The notes: generated by a model not told the origin, from the letters alone. A stretch of 8,472 bases of DNA from Verrucomicrobiota bacterium (GCA_027618625.1 JAQCER010000098.1:1-8472), one strand, 5' to 3'; numbered from the stretch's first letter, positions 1 to 6,874 are shown. Translations and numbers: made by a program.

Positions 1-1
1 C

Positions 2-448
2 GATATTTACTGGCCCGAGGAGTTCGCAAAGGAACACGGCTTCAAACGCGCGGCGTCGCTCGATGAACTTTTCGAGACATCGGACGTGCTCAGCTTACAT
101 ACGAATCTGAGCGATGAAACCCGCGGACTGGTCAACGCTGAGCGCCTGGCGAAATTGCCCAAGAATGCCATCGTTCTCAACACTGCCCGTGGCGAACTGG
201 TGGAGAACGATGCGATCATTGCGGCGCTCGATTGCGGCCACCTCGCCGCATACGGCACCGATGTTCTGGACGTCGAACCAACACCGCCGGATCATCCATT
301 GATAAAGCACCCGAAGGTGCTGGTGACGCCGCACGTTGGGTCGCGCACTTACGAGAGTGTTCCGCGCCAGGCCATGCGGGCGACGGAAAATTTAATCAAT
401 TTCCTCAGTCGCGAAGGCGAATACTTTCAGGCCAACAGGTTCGACTAA
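2..448 (+). CDS. D-isomer-specific 2-hydroxyacid dehydrogenase, C-terminal part (5' end outside window)
   Basis: The reading frame is open from the window edge and ends at TAA 446-448, so only the last 148 residues are visible. The family reduces 2-keto acids or oxidises D-2-hydroxy acids with NAD(P) in the cytoplasm. The fragment holds the end of the nucleotide-binding domain and the catalytic triad. Numbering visible residues, these are Arg63 in NTARGELV, Glu92 in DVLDVEP and His111 in TPHVGSRT. The chain ends about 37 residues after the His, so there is no C-terminal ACT regulatory domain as in long phosphoglycerate dehydrogenases. The substrate cannot be fixed; glyoxylate/hydroxypyruvate reductase or short phosphoglycerate dehydrogenase types both fit. 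A GTG at 86 is internal and not a real start. hemB follows after 17 bases on the same strand, so the two may be co-transcribed. Confidence 0.9.
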   Translation, partial: DIYWPEEFAKEHGFKRAASLDELFETSDVLSLHTNLSDETRGLVNAERLAKLPKNAIVLNTARGELVENDAIIAALDCGHLAAYGTDVLDVEPTPPDHPLIKHPKVLVTPHVGSRTYESVPRQAMRATENLINFLSREGEYFQANRFD

Positions 449-465
449 CCAACCCACCAAGATCC

Positions 466-1464
466 ATGCCTGAGTCCGTTGCCTACGATCTTCCGCACCG
501 TCCGCGTCGCAATCGCAAGAGCGCGGCCATCCGCAGCATGGTGCGGGAAACGGAGCTCACGCCGGCGCACTTTGTCTACCCGCTATTCATTCAAGAGGGC
601 GAGCAGGACGACGACATCGCATCGATGCCGGGCTGCAAGCGCTGGAGTCTGAATGGGCTGCTCGGTGAAGTCACCGAAGCGCACGCGCTCGGCGTCAATG
701 CGGTGGTCCTGTTTCCAGCGATTGCTGAATCGCTGAAGACACCACTGGCTGAGGAATGTGCAAATGATGACGGACTCGTGCCCCGTGCCATTCGTGCTCT
801 GAAGGTGAAGTTTCCGGAGCTGGTAGTCATCACGGATGTGGCGCTGGATCCTTACAACAGCAACGGCCACGATGGGATCGTGCAGGACGGGCGCATCTTG
901 AATGATGAAACGGTGGAGGTTCTCTGTGCGCAAGCGCTCTGCCACGCGCGTGCCGGAGCCGATATCGTGTCGCCCAGCGATATGATGGATGGTCGTGTGG
1001 GAGCGATCCGCGAGACCCTGGATCTCCACGAATTCCCCGACGTCCTTATTCTTTCCTACACTGCCAAGTATGCCTCCGCCTTTTACGGCCCATTCCGAGG
1101 TGCGCTCGATTCCGCGCCGAAGTCTGGTGACAAAAAGACTTACCAGATGGATCCGGCAAATGCCCGCGAAGCCCTGCGCGAAGCTGACCTCGATGCCATG
1201 GAAGGCGCCGACATGCTCATGGTAAAGCCAGCCGGTCCGTATCTCGACATCATTCATCGCCTGCGCGAACACAGCGATCTGCCCATTGCCGCCTATCAGG
1301 TCAGCGGTGAGTACCTCATGATCAAGTCCGCCTCTGCCGCCGGTTGGCTGGACGAAAAGAAGATCGTCCTCGAGACCCTCACCGGCATCCGCCGCGCTGG
1401 GGCGGATATCATCCTAACCTACTTCGCGAAGCAAGCCGCCGAGTGGCTCAGGGGTGCGGAGTGA
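466..1464 (+). CDS. hemB: Delta-aminolevulinic acid dehydratase (porphobilinogen synthase), magnesium type
   Basis: HemB condenses two 5-aminolevulinate molecules into porphobilinogen, the first common step of tetrapyrrole (heme) synthesis, in the cytoplasm. The product is 332 residues, the usual family length. Two active-site lysines are visible: Lys201 in LSYTAKYASAFYGPFR and the Schiff-base Lys254 in MLMVKPAGPYLDII. The metal segment at residues 124-137 reads DVALDPYNSNGHDG. The three zinc-binding cysteines of the E. coli or animal enzyme are replaced by Ala126, Asp128 and Asp136, as in Mg-dependent enzymes such as that of Pseudomonas aeruginosa. Glu235 and Glu239 lie in the NAREALRE helix, where the allosteric Mg site of the family is found. 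ATG 466 was chosen because family homology begins there (YDLPHRPRRNRKS); the frame is open further upstream, but that part lies over the preceding gene. No clear Shine-Dalgarno precedes it. It sits 17 bases after the dehydrogenase gene and probably shares its transcript. Confidence 0.96.
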   Translation: MPESVAYDLPHRPRRNRKSAAIRSMVRETELTPAHFVYPLFIQEGEQDDDIASMPGCKRWSLNGLLGEVTEAHALGVNAVVLFPAIAESLKTPLAEECANDDGLVPRAIRALKVKFPELVVITDVALDPYNSNGHDGIVQDGRILNDETVEVLCAQALCHARAGADIVSPSDMMDGRVGAIRETLDLHEFPDVLILSYTAKYASAFYGPFRGALDSAPKSGDKKTYQMDPANAREALREADLDAMEGADMLMVKPAGPYLDIIHRLREHSDLPIAAYQVSGEYLMIKSASAAGWLDEKKIVLETLTGIRRAGADIILTYFAKQAAEWLRGAE

Positions 1465-1473
1465 AGGTGATAT

Positions 1474-1510
1474 TAGCGGTTCTCAAAGATATAGCGGTTT
1501 CTCAAAGAAT
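1474..1510. repeat. Two-copy direct repeat of about 17-18 bases
   Basis: Copy one, TAGCGGTTCTCAAAGAT (1474-1490), and copy two, TAGCGGTTTCTCAAAGAAT (1492-1510), differ by one inserted T and near their ends. They begin ten bases after the hemB stop codon. No protein function is implied. They could be a remnant of a dispersed intergenic repeat or a regulatory site at the 3' end of the hemB transcript. Confidence 0.6.
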
Positions 1511-1522
1511 CGAGTAACGGGA

Positions 1523-1558
1523 CGAAAAAGCGGCTCGGTTTCCCGGCCCGCTTCTTCG
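1523..1558 (-). terminator. Stem-loop between convergent genes, probable terminator
   Basis: AAGCGG (1528-1533) pairs with CCGCTT (1548-1553). Inside it, CGG (1536-1538) pairs with CCG (1543-1545) around a four-base loop, which reads GAAA on the minus strand. Outside it, CGAA (1523-1526) pairs with TTCG (1555-1558) across a single A/C mismatch. Read on the minus strand, the six-pair stem runs into TTTTT, which suits termination of the oxidoreductase gene ending at 1610. On the plus strand the same hairpin lies about 60 bases past hemB but lacks a long T run, so termination there would be weaker. Confidence 0.5.
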
Positions 1559-1570
1559 CGATTGCGTTCT

Positions 1571-1597
1571 CGAACGAACAAACGAACGAACAAACGA
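1571..1597. repeat. Perfect tandem repeat of a 12-base unit (two copies plus three bases)
   Basis: CGAACGAACAAA occurs exactly twice in a row (1571-1582 and 1583-1594), followed by CGA. Inside the unit, the pattern is itself a four-base repeat (CGAA, CGAA, CAAA). It lies in the convergent spacer, 13 bases beyond the stop codon of the minus-strand oxidoreductase. Such a simple repeat could vary in copy number by slippage, but it is outside coding sequence. Confidence 0.75.
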
Positions 1598-1609
1598 TCG
1601 AGCTTACGA

Positions 1610-3052
1610 TCAGACGGTGATCTTGAACTCGTCGCGGTAGTGGCCGGTGGCGACCTTGTTGGCTTCGTCAGCCAGCGAGCCAGTGTAGACTTCCTTCACC
1701 GGGTCGAATGACAGGCTTGGGCCAAGCGTCGGCTTGATCTTCTCGACGTCGAGTCCGTTTACGGTGAGGTGCTCCTTGAAGCGCTCGAAGGTTTCCGCGG
1801 CGAGTTTGTCGCCGGATACTTTCTCCGTGATTTCGGCACTCGTGGCCTCGCTACCAAGGCGGTAGGAAGTGTTCGCCATGTGCGCGAGCGCGGCGGACAG
1901 GTGGCCTTGCAATGCGGTGTCGGTCGCCGCCAGTTTGCCTTCCTTGACCTGGTCAATGAAGCGCTGCTGGTGGCTACCACCGCCGTCGAGAGCGAACTTC
2001 TTCACGGTGTTGCCATCGGTATCAAAGGCGCGTCCTTCAGCGATGTATCCACCTTCGAATTCGATAATGTTACCGACGTCGATGCCCTTGAAGAGGGAGG
2101 CTCCTCCGCGCCATGCCATGTCCTTCCGTGGAAGGCCTCTTACTTCAAAGATCAGCGGCACGGGCTTGAAGTCGAAGAACGCAATCTGCGTGTTGGCGGT
2201 GTTGGCGTCGTCCTCGTAGCCGAAGCGGCCACCGATGCTGATCACGGAAGTCGGGCACTGTCCTGGATCGCCGAGCACCCAGCGGGCCACGTCCAATTGA
2301 TGCGGCCCCTGGTTTCCGATGTCGCCATTGCCATACTCGAACTGCCAGTGCCAGTCGTAGTGGAATCTGCTGCGCTTGACCGGCGTGGTCTCGCGCGGGC
2401 CACACCAGAGATTGTAGTCAACGGATGCAGGTGCTGCAATTGGATCACCGATCAAGCCAATGCTCTGGCGCGGTTTGAAGCACAGACCACGTGAACACGT
2501 CATCTTGCCCAGAGGCTCATCTTTGATCCACTCGATGATCTCATGCCAGCCAGTGTCCGAGCGACGCTGCATGCCATGCTGGATGGTGACGTCATATTTC
2601 TCGGATGCCTCGACGAGCTTGCGGCCTTCCCAGACGTTGTGCGAAACGGGCTTCTCAACATAAACGTGCTTGCCTGCCTGGGCGGCAGCAATGGCGATTA
2701 TCGTGTGCAAGTGGTTCGGTGTCGCAATGACGACTGCATCGATGTCTTTACTCTCAAGCATCTTCCGGTAGTCCGTGTAGGTCTCCAGCTTGAGGCCTTT
2801 CTGCTCCTGCTCAGCCTGGCGCTTTTTCAGCACGTCACTATCAGGATCACAAATGGCTACGATACGGCAGCCTTTGACTTTTGCGAAATCGCCAAGGTGC
2901 GAATTGCCCTTGCCATTGACACCACAGATGGCGACGCGCACGTCACCGTTGGCATCACCTACTCCTCCCCAGGAAAAAGCGGGAACGGCGACAGAGGCGG
3001 CACCCAGTCCTTTGATGAACGACCGCCGAGAAGATTGCATGGAATGAGTCAT
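1610..3052 (-). CDS. Gfo/Idh/MocA family oxidoreductase with Tat signal
   Basis: A 480-residue NAD(P)-dependent oxidoreductase, the type that oxidises or reduces sugars and sugar alcohols such as inositol. A twin-arginine export signal, SSRRSFIKG at residues 7-15, is followed by a hydrophobic stretch to about residue 28, so the enzyme is predicted to be exported folded, with its cofactor, to the periplasm. The Rossmann part begins VRVAICGVNGKGNSH (38-52), and CDPD (68-71) ends the second strand. EKPVSHNVWEG (133-143) carries the family Lys134-Pro135 motif, and GNQGPHQLDVARW (246-258) supplies the His251/Asp254 pair. ATG 3052 is used; an in-frame ATG at 3040 (MQSSRRSF) would also leave a complete Tat signal. 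A sigma70-like promoter is just upstream. Such Tat-exported paralogues are numerous in Verrucomicrobiota and Planctomycetota. The substrate cannot be told from sequence. Confidence 0.93.
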   Translation of the reverse strand: MTHSMQSSRRSFIKGLGAASVAVPAFSWGGVGDANGDVRVAICGVNGKGNSHLGDFAKVKGCRIVAICDPDSDVLKKRQAEQEQKGLKLETYTDYRKMLESKDIDAVVIATPNHLHTIIAIAAAQAGKHVYVEKPVSHNVWEGRKLVEASEKYDVTIQHGMQRRSDTGWHEIIEWIKDEPLGKMTCSRGLCFKPRQSIGLIGDPIAAPASVDYNLWCGPRETTPVKRSRFHYDWHWQFEYGNGDIGNQGPHQLDVARWVLGDPGQCPTSVISIGGRFGYEDDANTANTQIAFFDFKPVPLIFEVRGLPRKDMAWRGGASLFKGIDVGNIIEFEGGYIAEGRAFDTDGNTVKKFALDGGGSHQQRFIDQVKEGKLAATDTALQGHLSAALAHMANTSYRLGSEATSAEITEKVSGDKLAAETFERFKEHLTVNGLDVEKIKPTLGPSLSFDPVKEVYTGSLADEANKVATGHYRDEFKITV

Positions 3053-3090
3053 GATAATTCTAGGAGTTTCTTGTATGTCGTCGAATTATC
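3053..3090. promoter_or_regulatory. Eight-base inverted repeat around the start of the oxidoreductase transcript, possible operator
   Basis: GATAATTC (3053-3060) and GAATTATC (3083-3090) are perfect inverted copies separated by 22 bases. The second copy contains the whole -10 box, and the first touches the ATG at 3052. A dimeric repressor bound here would cover the promoter and start site. The A+T-rich words could also coincide by chance because one is a -10 box. The rest of the 266-base divergent spacer up to 3318 shows no convincing promoter or RNA for the plus-strand gene. Confidence 0.3.
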
Positions 3091-3113
3091 GCGGTTAAAG
3101 GGCTTCGGTTCAA
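3085..3113 (-). promoter_or_regulatory. Sigma70-type promoter for the Gfo/Idh/MocA gene
   Basis: Read on the minus strand there is TTGAAC (3113-3108), a 17-base spacer and GATAAT (3090-3085). This is four of six and five of six matches to the -35 and -10 consensus at the optimal distance. Transcription would start near 3078, giving a leader of about 26 bases to ATG 3052 or 38 to ATG 3040. No Shine-Dalgarno is evident in the leader. Confidence 0.6.
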
Positions 3114-3318
3114 GACAATTGCGGGCGATCGCAAAGATTGGACACATCGCGGGATACTGGGCTTCTCCGCGAAGCCAAAATGCGGAAAACGGCCGAGTCC
3201 CGTGGAGCGACCATTCCCAATCCACCAGTGCCCCTGCAATTCTCCTATCAATGTTTCTCTGGGCGGGAGTGAAGAACTGCAAGATTGACGATTTCCCGGT
3301 CATCGCGCAATCTTTCGT

Positions 3319-4071
3319 ATGCATTCCAGTCTTTTTGGTCGCGGTCGCACGGGAGTTCTCACTGCAGTGGGGGGTGCCATTTCAATGTTCTGCTGGCCTG
3401 GGCTGGCATGTGCGGATTTGAAAAATGGTATCGTCGCCTACAATGCAGGCGATTATGCAACGGCGAAGAAGGAATTTTTGGTGGCAGCCGATGCCAAAGA
3501 ACCGATGGGGCTACACCTTCTTGGCTCGCTTTACTACCAGGGACATGGAGTGGAGAAGGACATGAAGCGCGCGGTCGATCTGTTCGCCGCTGCTGCGGAG
3601 TTGGGGTGGCGACCGTCGCAGACAAATCTGGGCATCATTTATCAGGCCGGAGATGGAGTGAAGAGGGATATGGTAAAGGCCATGGAATATTACATGGCGG
3701 CCGGGAAGCAGGGCGACCTGCAGGCGACGTTTCACCTCGGGCAGATTTTTCGTAGAGGGGATGGTGTGGAGCAGGACTACGCCAAGGCGCTAGACTACTA
3801 TCGGCTGGCGGTGCAGCAAGGTTACTTGCCTGCAGTTCACGAGTACGGGATCATGTTCGCCAACGGTCATGGAGTGGAAAAGAACTTGGTCGAAGCTTAT
3901 GGATGGATCGCGTATGTGGCGGCGACGGGAGACAAAACCGCCAAGCAGAATCTTGCTAACATCGAAAGCACGCTGGGCGATGAGCTGGAGAAGGCACAGC
4001 ACCGCGCCGCCGAGATTTCAGCTGAGATCACCCGCATCCGAAAAGAACTTGCCCGATCTGAAAAGCCGTAA
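3319..4071 (+). CDS. Exported Sel1-repeat (TPR-like) protein
   Basis: A 250-residue protein with an N-terminal signal peptide, likely cut after Ala-Cys-Ala at residues 30-32. A TPR-like half unit at 33-60 (NGIVAYNAGDYATAKKEFLVAA) leads into four Sel1-like repeats. These start near residues 62, 99, 134 and 170 and carry the recurrent pattern LG.(I/L)(Y/F)..G.GV..D..KA...Y..A...G. The last repeat ends in AYGWIAYVAATGD, followed by a charged helix (206-250) that probably forms a coiled coil. Sel1 proteins form alpha-solenoids that bind other proteins; no enzymatic residues are present. ATG 3319 is preferred because it gives a complete signal peptide, though no Shine-Dalgarno is visible. It is divergent from the Gfo/Idh gene and 114 bases ahead of the chitosanase-like gene on the same strand, so joint transcription is possible. 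The binding partner is unknown. Confidence 0.9.
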   Translation: MHSSLFGRGRTGVLTAVGGAISMFCWPGLACADLKNGIVAYNAGDYATAKKEFLVAADAKEPMGLHLLGSLYYQGHGVEKDMKRAVDLFAAAAELGWRPSQTNLGIIYQAGDGVKRDMVKAMEYYMAAGKQGDLQATFHLGQIFRRGDGVEQDYAKALDYYRLAVQQGYLPAVHEYGIMFANGHGVEKNLVEAYGWIAYVAATGDKTAKQNLANIESTLGDELEKAQHRAAEISAEITRIRKELARSEKP

Positions 4072-4185
4072 GGAAATGGGTCGGCAAACCTACACAGTCA
4101 TCCTGTGCGTCGGGTTGGGTGCGGTGCGGTTTGTGCGGTGACAGGTTATGATTGCTTCAGTTTCCGTCACGGGCTTGAATCCGGC

Positions 4186-5316
4186 ATGCGTAAGATTCTT
4201 TTAGCATTCCTCCTCGCCGCCAGCAATCTGCTGCTTGTCAATCACACCCTGGCTCAGATATCGGATGCCAGCGCCTGGAAATTGAAGCCCTCAGAGCGCA
4301 CGAGCGATTCACTGCGGGCAGGCGGAAAGAGCTACATTGAGACGATCGAATTCGTCAGACCCAGCGCGGCGAAGACCGCCGAGCAGCTTGAGTCGATCAA
4401 TCCCAACCTACCCAGAGTGTTGTCCGGATTTCGGAAACTGATGGAATCCGCAGAGGTGTCGGAACGCTATGAGGAACTGTACGATCGCAAGATTGCCCGA
4501 TTGAAGAAGGGAGAGCTCTCCACTTCGCACAATTACTTCGACTGCGAAACCGCCCTCCGACTTGTCTATCCTGACACTGGCAGAAAAGTATTCCTTCTTC
4601 AGTCATACATGGACGTGGTCACCGATGGATCGGATCCCGGGCGGGCCAGCAAGATCGAAGATTACGATCTTGCTCGCACCTCCGACTGGTATTTGCCAGA
4701 GACGTCTTACACTTGGGCAAGGGAAAGCGGCAGCGCCGAGAACCCGTTTTTGCATTACTATCCGTCAGCTCTTGAGAACTTGGAGATGATGCGCACGCAG
4801 ATCGTTGAGCAATCAAAGGCAGATCCCGGCGTAGTGTGGCGCGAAATGCTGAAGACCTGCGATGCACAGATCTCGAGAATCAAGCAACGCGGATTGACTT
4901 CGAGCACCAAACAAGGCCTGAACGCCCGGCGCTTCCTTCTGGCAGATCGCGATCCCTTTATTGTTCTGCCCAGAACCTGGGTGAACTCATCATCTTCCGC
5001 CTGGGGGCCAATGATCGGCGACTTTGCTGCCGTGGTGTTCAAGGACAGGATTTACCCAGCAGTGCTCGGCGACGCAGGCCCTGCTGACAAGGCCGGAGAA
5101 GCGTCGCTCTTTATCGCCAAAACCTTGAATCCAAAAGCCAATGGCACAACTCGGGCCATCAGCGACGTATCCGTGACCTACATGGTGTTCCCAAAGTCCG
5201 GCATCGCCAAGGGTGAGCCGAACCTCAAGATCTGGCGCGAGCACGTGATTGCGCTGCTGGAAGAGATCGGCGGCGTGTCCCATCCTTCCGTCATTCATGC
5301 CTGGCCTGAGGATTGA
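4186..5316 (+). CDS. Secreted glycoside hydrolase family 75 (chitosanase)-like protein
   Basis: A 376-residue protein with a signal peptide, probably cut after Thr-Leu-Ala (21-23). The C-terminal half resembles family 75 endo-chitosanases, which cleave beta-1,4-glucosamine polymers. The matching parts are YMDVVTDGSD (141-150), the TS segment at 173-174, RDPFIVLP (255-262), GDFAAVVF (278-285) and GDAGPADKAGEAS (295-307). The last holds Asp296 and Glu305, which match by position and spacing the family's catalytic acid pair. VTYMVFPKSG (330-339) fits the final strand. Residues 28-115 look like a helical N-terminal addition, and residues 180-245 form a charged helical insertion; both seem longer than in the fungal enzymes. 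ATG 4186 was chosen over an upstream in-frame GTG at 4105 because it gives a clean signal peptide; there is no clear ribosome binding site. The 114 bases before it show no firm promoter. Chitosan itself is only the family's substrate; the true one here is unproven. Confidence 0.78.
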   Translation: MRKILLAFLLAASNLLLVNHTLAQISDASAWKLKPSERTSDSLRAGGKSYIETIEFVRPSAAKTAEQLESINPNLPRVLSGFRKLMESAEVSERYEELYDRKIARLKKGELSTSHNYFDCETALRLVYPDTGRKVFLLQSYMDVVTDGSDPGRASKIEDYDLARTSDWYLPETSYTWARESGSAENPFLHYYPSALENLEMMRTQIVEQSKADPGVVWREMLKTCDAQISRIKQRGLTSSTKQGLNARRFLLADRDPFIVLPRTWVNSSSSAWGPMIGDFAAVVFKDRIYPAVLGDAGPADKAGEASLFIAKTLNPKANGTTRAISDVSVTYMVFPKSGIAKGEPNLKIWREHVIALLEEIGGVSHPSVIHAWPED

Positions 5317-5356
5317 GTCGGTTGGCCGCACGTTTCGCGCCCTGCGCCGCCTTCGA

Positions 5357-6874
5357 TCACAGAACGGTGGCGACCGCTTCGGCGGTTACGGGCTTGTTGC
5401 TGCTGAGCCATGACGGCGGTATGAGCTGCATGAGGGAGCCAATCGCCACGTACCAGAATCCGAACATGAAGAGCATCATGAACGGCACCGAACTCCAGAT
5501 GTCGGCGGCGATGGAGAACAGCGTCAGATAGCTAAAGTAAAGCGCCAGGACGAGCTCGACTACAAGGGCAAGCGACTTCATTGCAGAGTAGCTGCTGCGA
5601 CGCCAGCTCTGGCCATTCCGCAGGATCCCGTACTTGGGCGTGCGCACGAACGGCGACTCCATGTTGAACAGCGCTTCGAGGACGGCCTTGCCATTGTTGA
5701 TCGACATCCCGATGCCCAGCGCCAAAAGGAATGGCAACAACAGGACTTCCTTCATCCAGTTCTTGGGATATACGGCGCGCTGTGAACAGATGTAGAAGGC
5801 AGCTACGGAAACAGACGCGATCATGAACACCGGGAGATCGAGAATGAAGAATCGATAGCCACCGAGTTCCAAGCCGTCTGGCGAGGCTCCCGGGTAAATC
5901 AGGAAGCAGAGGAAAATGAGAAGCAGGTAAGCGAAGTTCGAGGTGAGGTGGGCGGTCGCCTCCAGCTTGATGATGAGCGGCTGTGGGCTCATCCAGACGG
6001 TCTTGAGCAGCTTCTTGCAGGTCTGGATCGAGCCTTTCGTCCAGCGGTGCTGCTGGGACTTGAAGCCATTCATGTCCACGGGCAGTTCTGCGGGGGTAAC
6101 GACGTCTTTCAGGAACACGAATTTCCACCCTTTCATCTGCGCCCGATAGCTCAGGTCGAGATCTTCTGTGAGCGTGTCATGTTGCCATCCGCCGGCGTCT
6201 TCGATGCACGACTTGCGCCAGATGCCGGCAGTTCCGTTAAAATTAAAGAACCGTCCACTGCGGCTGCGGGCAGTTTGCTCGACGATCAAGTGCCCGTCCA
6301 GAAACATCGCCTGAATGCGAGTGAGCAGTGAGTATTCGCGATTGATGTGTCCCCAACGTGTCTGAATCAGCCCAATCTTCTCGTCTGTGAAGTAATGGAT
6401 CATGTCGTGCAGAACGTTCTTCGGCGGCACGAAATCAGCGTCCAGTATGAAGATATAATCGCCAATGGCGTCTGGCATGCCATGCTCAAGGGCCCCCGCC
6501 TTAAAACCGGTACGATCGACGCGATGGATCAACTGGGCATTGAAACCGGCAGCAACAAGCTTTGCCACCTCGACCTGGCAGATCTCGCGGGTTTCGTCCG
6601 TTGAGTCATCCAAAACCTGGATTTGCAGCTTGTCTTTGGGGTAGTCCAACTCCGCGACTGACTGCACAAGTCGCTCTACGACATGGAGTTCGTTATAGAT
6701 GGGCAACTGCACGGTCACCATCGGCAAATCGTCAAAATAAGCCTTTGGCACCGGCGCTTCTTTTGCGTGCTTGCAGAACAAATAGATCATGACATAGCGG
6801 TGGATGCCGTAGCCGGAGAGACCCAGCACGACAATCAAATAGCTAATAACCCACAGCGTATCGAACCAGTCCAT
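5357..6874 (-). CDS. Membrane-bound family 2 glycosyltransferase (CslA / cellulose-synthase-like)
   Basis: A 505-residue processive GT2 enzyme that would build a beta-linked polysaccharide on the inner face of the cytoplasmic membrane. One membrane helix (about 7-31) precedes the catalytic domain. The domain carries QLPIYNE (56-62), DDSTD (89-93), DADF (145-148), FNGTAGIWR (212-220), TEDLDLSYRA (236-245) with the catalytic Asp238, and QQHRW (274-278), the QxxRW signature of processive enzymes. Four or five further helices follow (about 309-327, 341-363, 377-391, 434-456, 463-485). There is no PilZ domain for cyclic di-GMP control. The pattern of motifs resembles CslA mannan synthases and their bacterial relatives more than BcsA; the sugar cannot be fixed. 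ATG 6874 is used instead of an upstream in-frame TTG at 6913, because the extra 13 codons run through a duplicated A/T-rich stretch. It converges with the chitosanase-like gene across only 40 bases and is not in an operon with it. Confidence 0.92.
   Translation of the reverse strand: MDWFDTLWVISYLIVVLGLSGYGIHRYVMIYLFCKHAKEAPVPKAYFDDLPMVTVQLPIYNELHVVERLVQSVAELDYPKDKLQIQVLDDSTDETREICQVEVAKLVAAGFNAQLIHRVDRTGFKAGALEHGMPDAIGDYIFILDADFVPPKNVLHDMIHYFTDEKIGLIQTRWGHINREYSLLTRIQAMFLDGHLIVEQTARSRSGRFFNFNGTAGIWRKSCIEDAGGWQHDTLTEDLDLSYRAQMKGWKFVFLKDVVTPAELPVDMNGFKSQQHRWTKGSIQTCKKLLKTVWMSPQPLIIKLEATAHLTSNFAYLLLIFLCFLIYPGASPDGLELGGYRFFILDLPVFMIASVSVAAFYICSQRAVYPKNWMKEVLLLPFLLALGIGMSINNGKAVLEALFNMESPFVRTPKYGILRNGQSWRRSSYSAMKSLALVVELVLALYFSYLTLFSIAADIWSSVPFMMLFMFGFWYVAIGSLMQLIPPSWLSSNKPVTAEAVATVL

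Noticed and set aside
232..465. N-terminal extension of HemB by 78 residues
   Set aside because: It overlaps the dehydrogenase coding region, and HemB family similarity begins at the ATG at 466.
583..1272. Open frame of 229 codons on the minus strand within hemB
   Set aside because: It lies opposite a certain housekeeping gene and has no ribosome binding site or known motif.
1769..2494. Open frame of 241 codons on the plus strand antisense to the oxidoreductase
   Set aside because: It mirrors codon bias of the real gene on the other strand; no start signal or domain.
3125..3132. GCGATCGC octamer, like the cyanobacterial HIP1 site
   Set aside because: It was noted only here, with no sign of enrichment, and is expected by chance in G+C-rich DNA.
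3285..3313. TTGACG with 17-base spacer and CAATCT as a promoter for the Sel1 gene
   Set aside because: The -10 match is only two of six and it would place the transcript start on the start codon.
3406..3420. Lipoprotein signal (GLAC) in the Sel1-repeat protein
   Set aside because: The residue three before the Cys is Gly instead of Leu/Val/Ile; cleavage after Ala-Cys-Ala by signal peptidase I fits better.
2543..3421. Long open frame of 292 codons on the plus strand across the oxidoreductase gene
   Set aside because: It is antisense to a gene with clear family motifs, overlaps the promoter region and its translation shows no recognisable domain.
4120..4140. Repeated TGCGG words ahead of the chitosanase-like gene
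   Set aside because: The copies are short and irregular and could arise by chance in G-rich sequence.
5337..5347. GCGC-CCT-GCGC hairpin between the convergent chitosanase-like and glycosyltransferase genes
   Set aside because: The stem is only four pairs and no T run follows on either strand.
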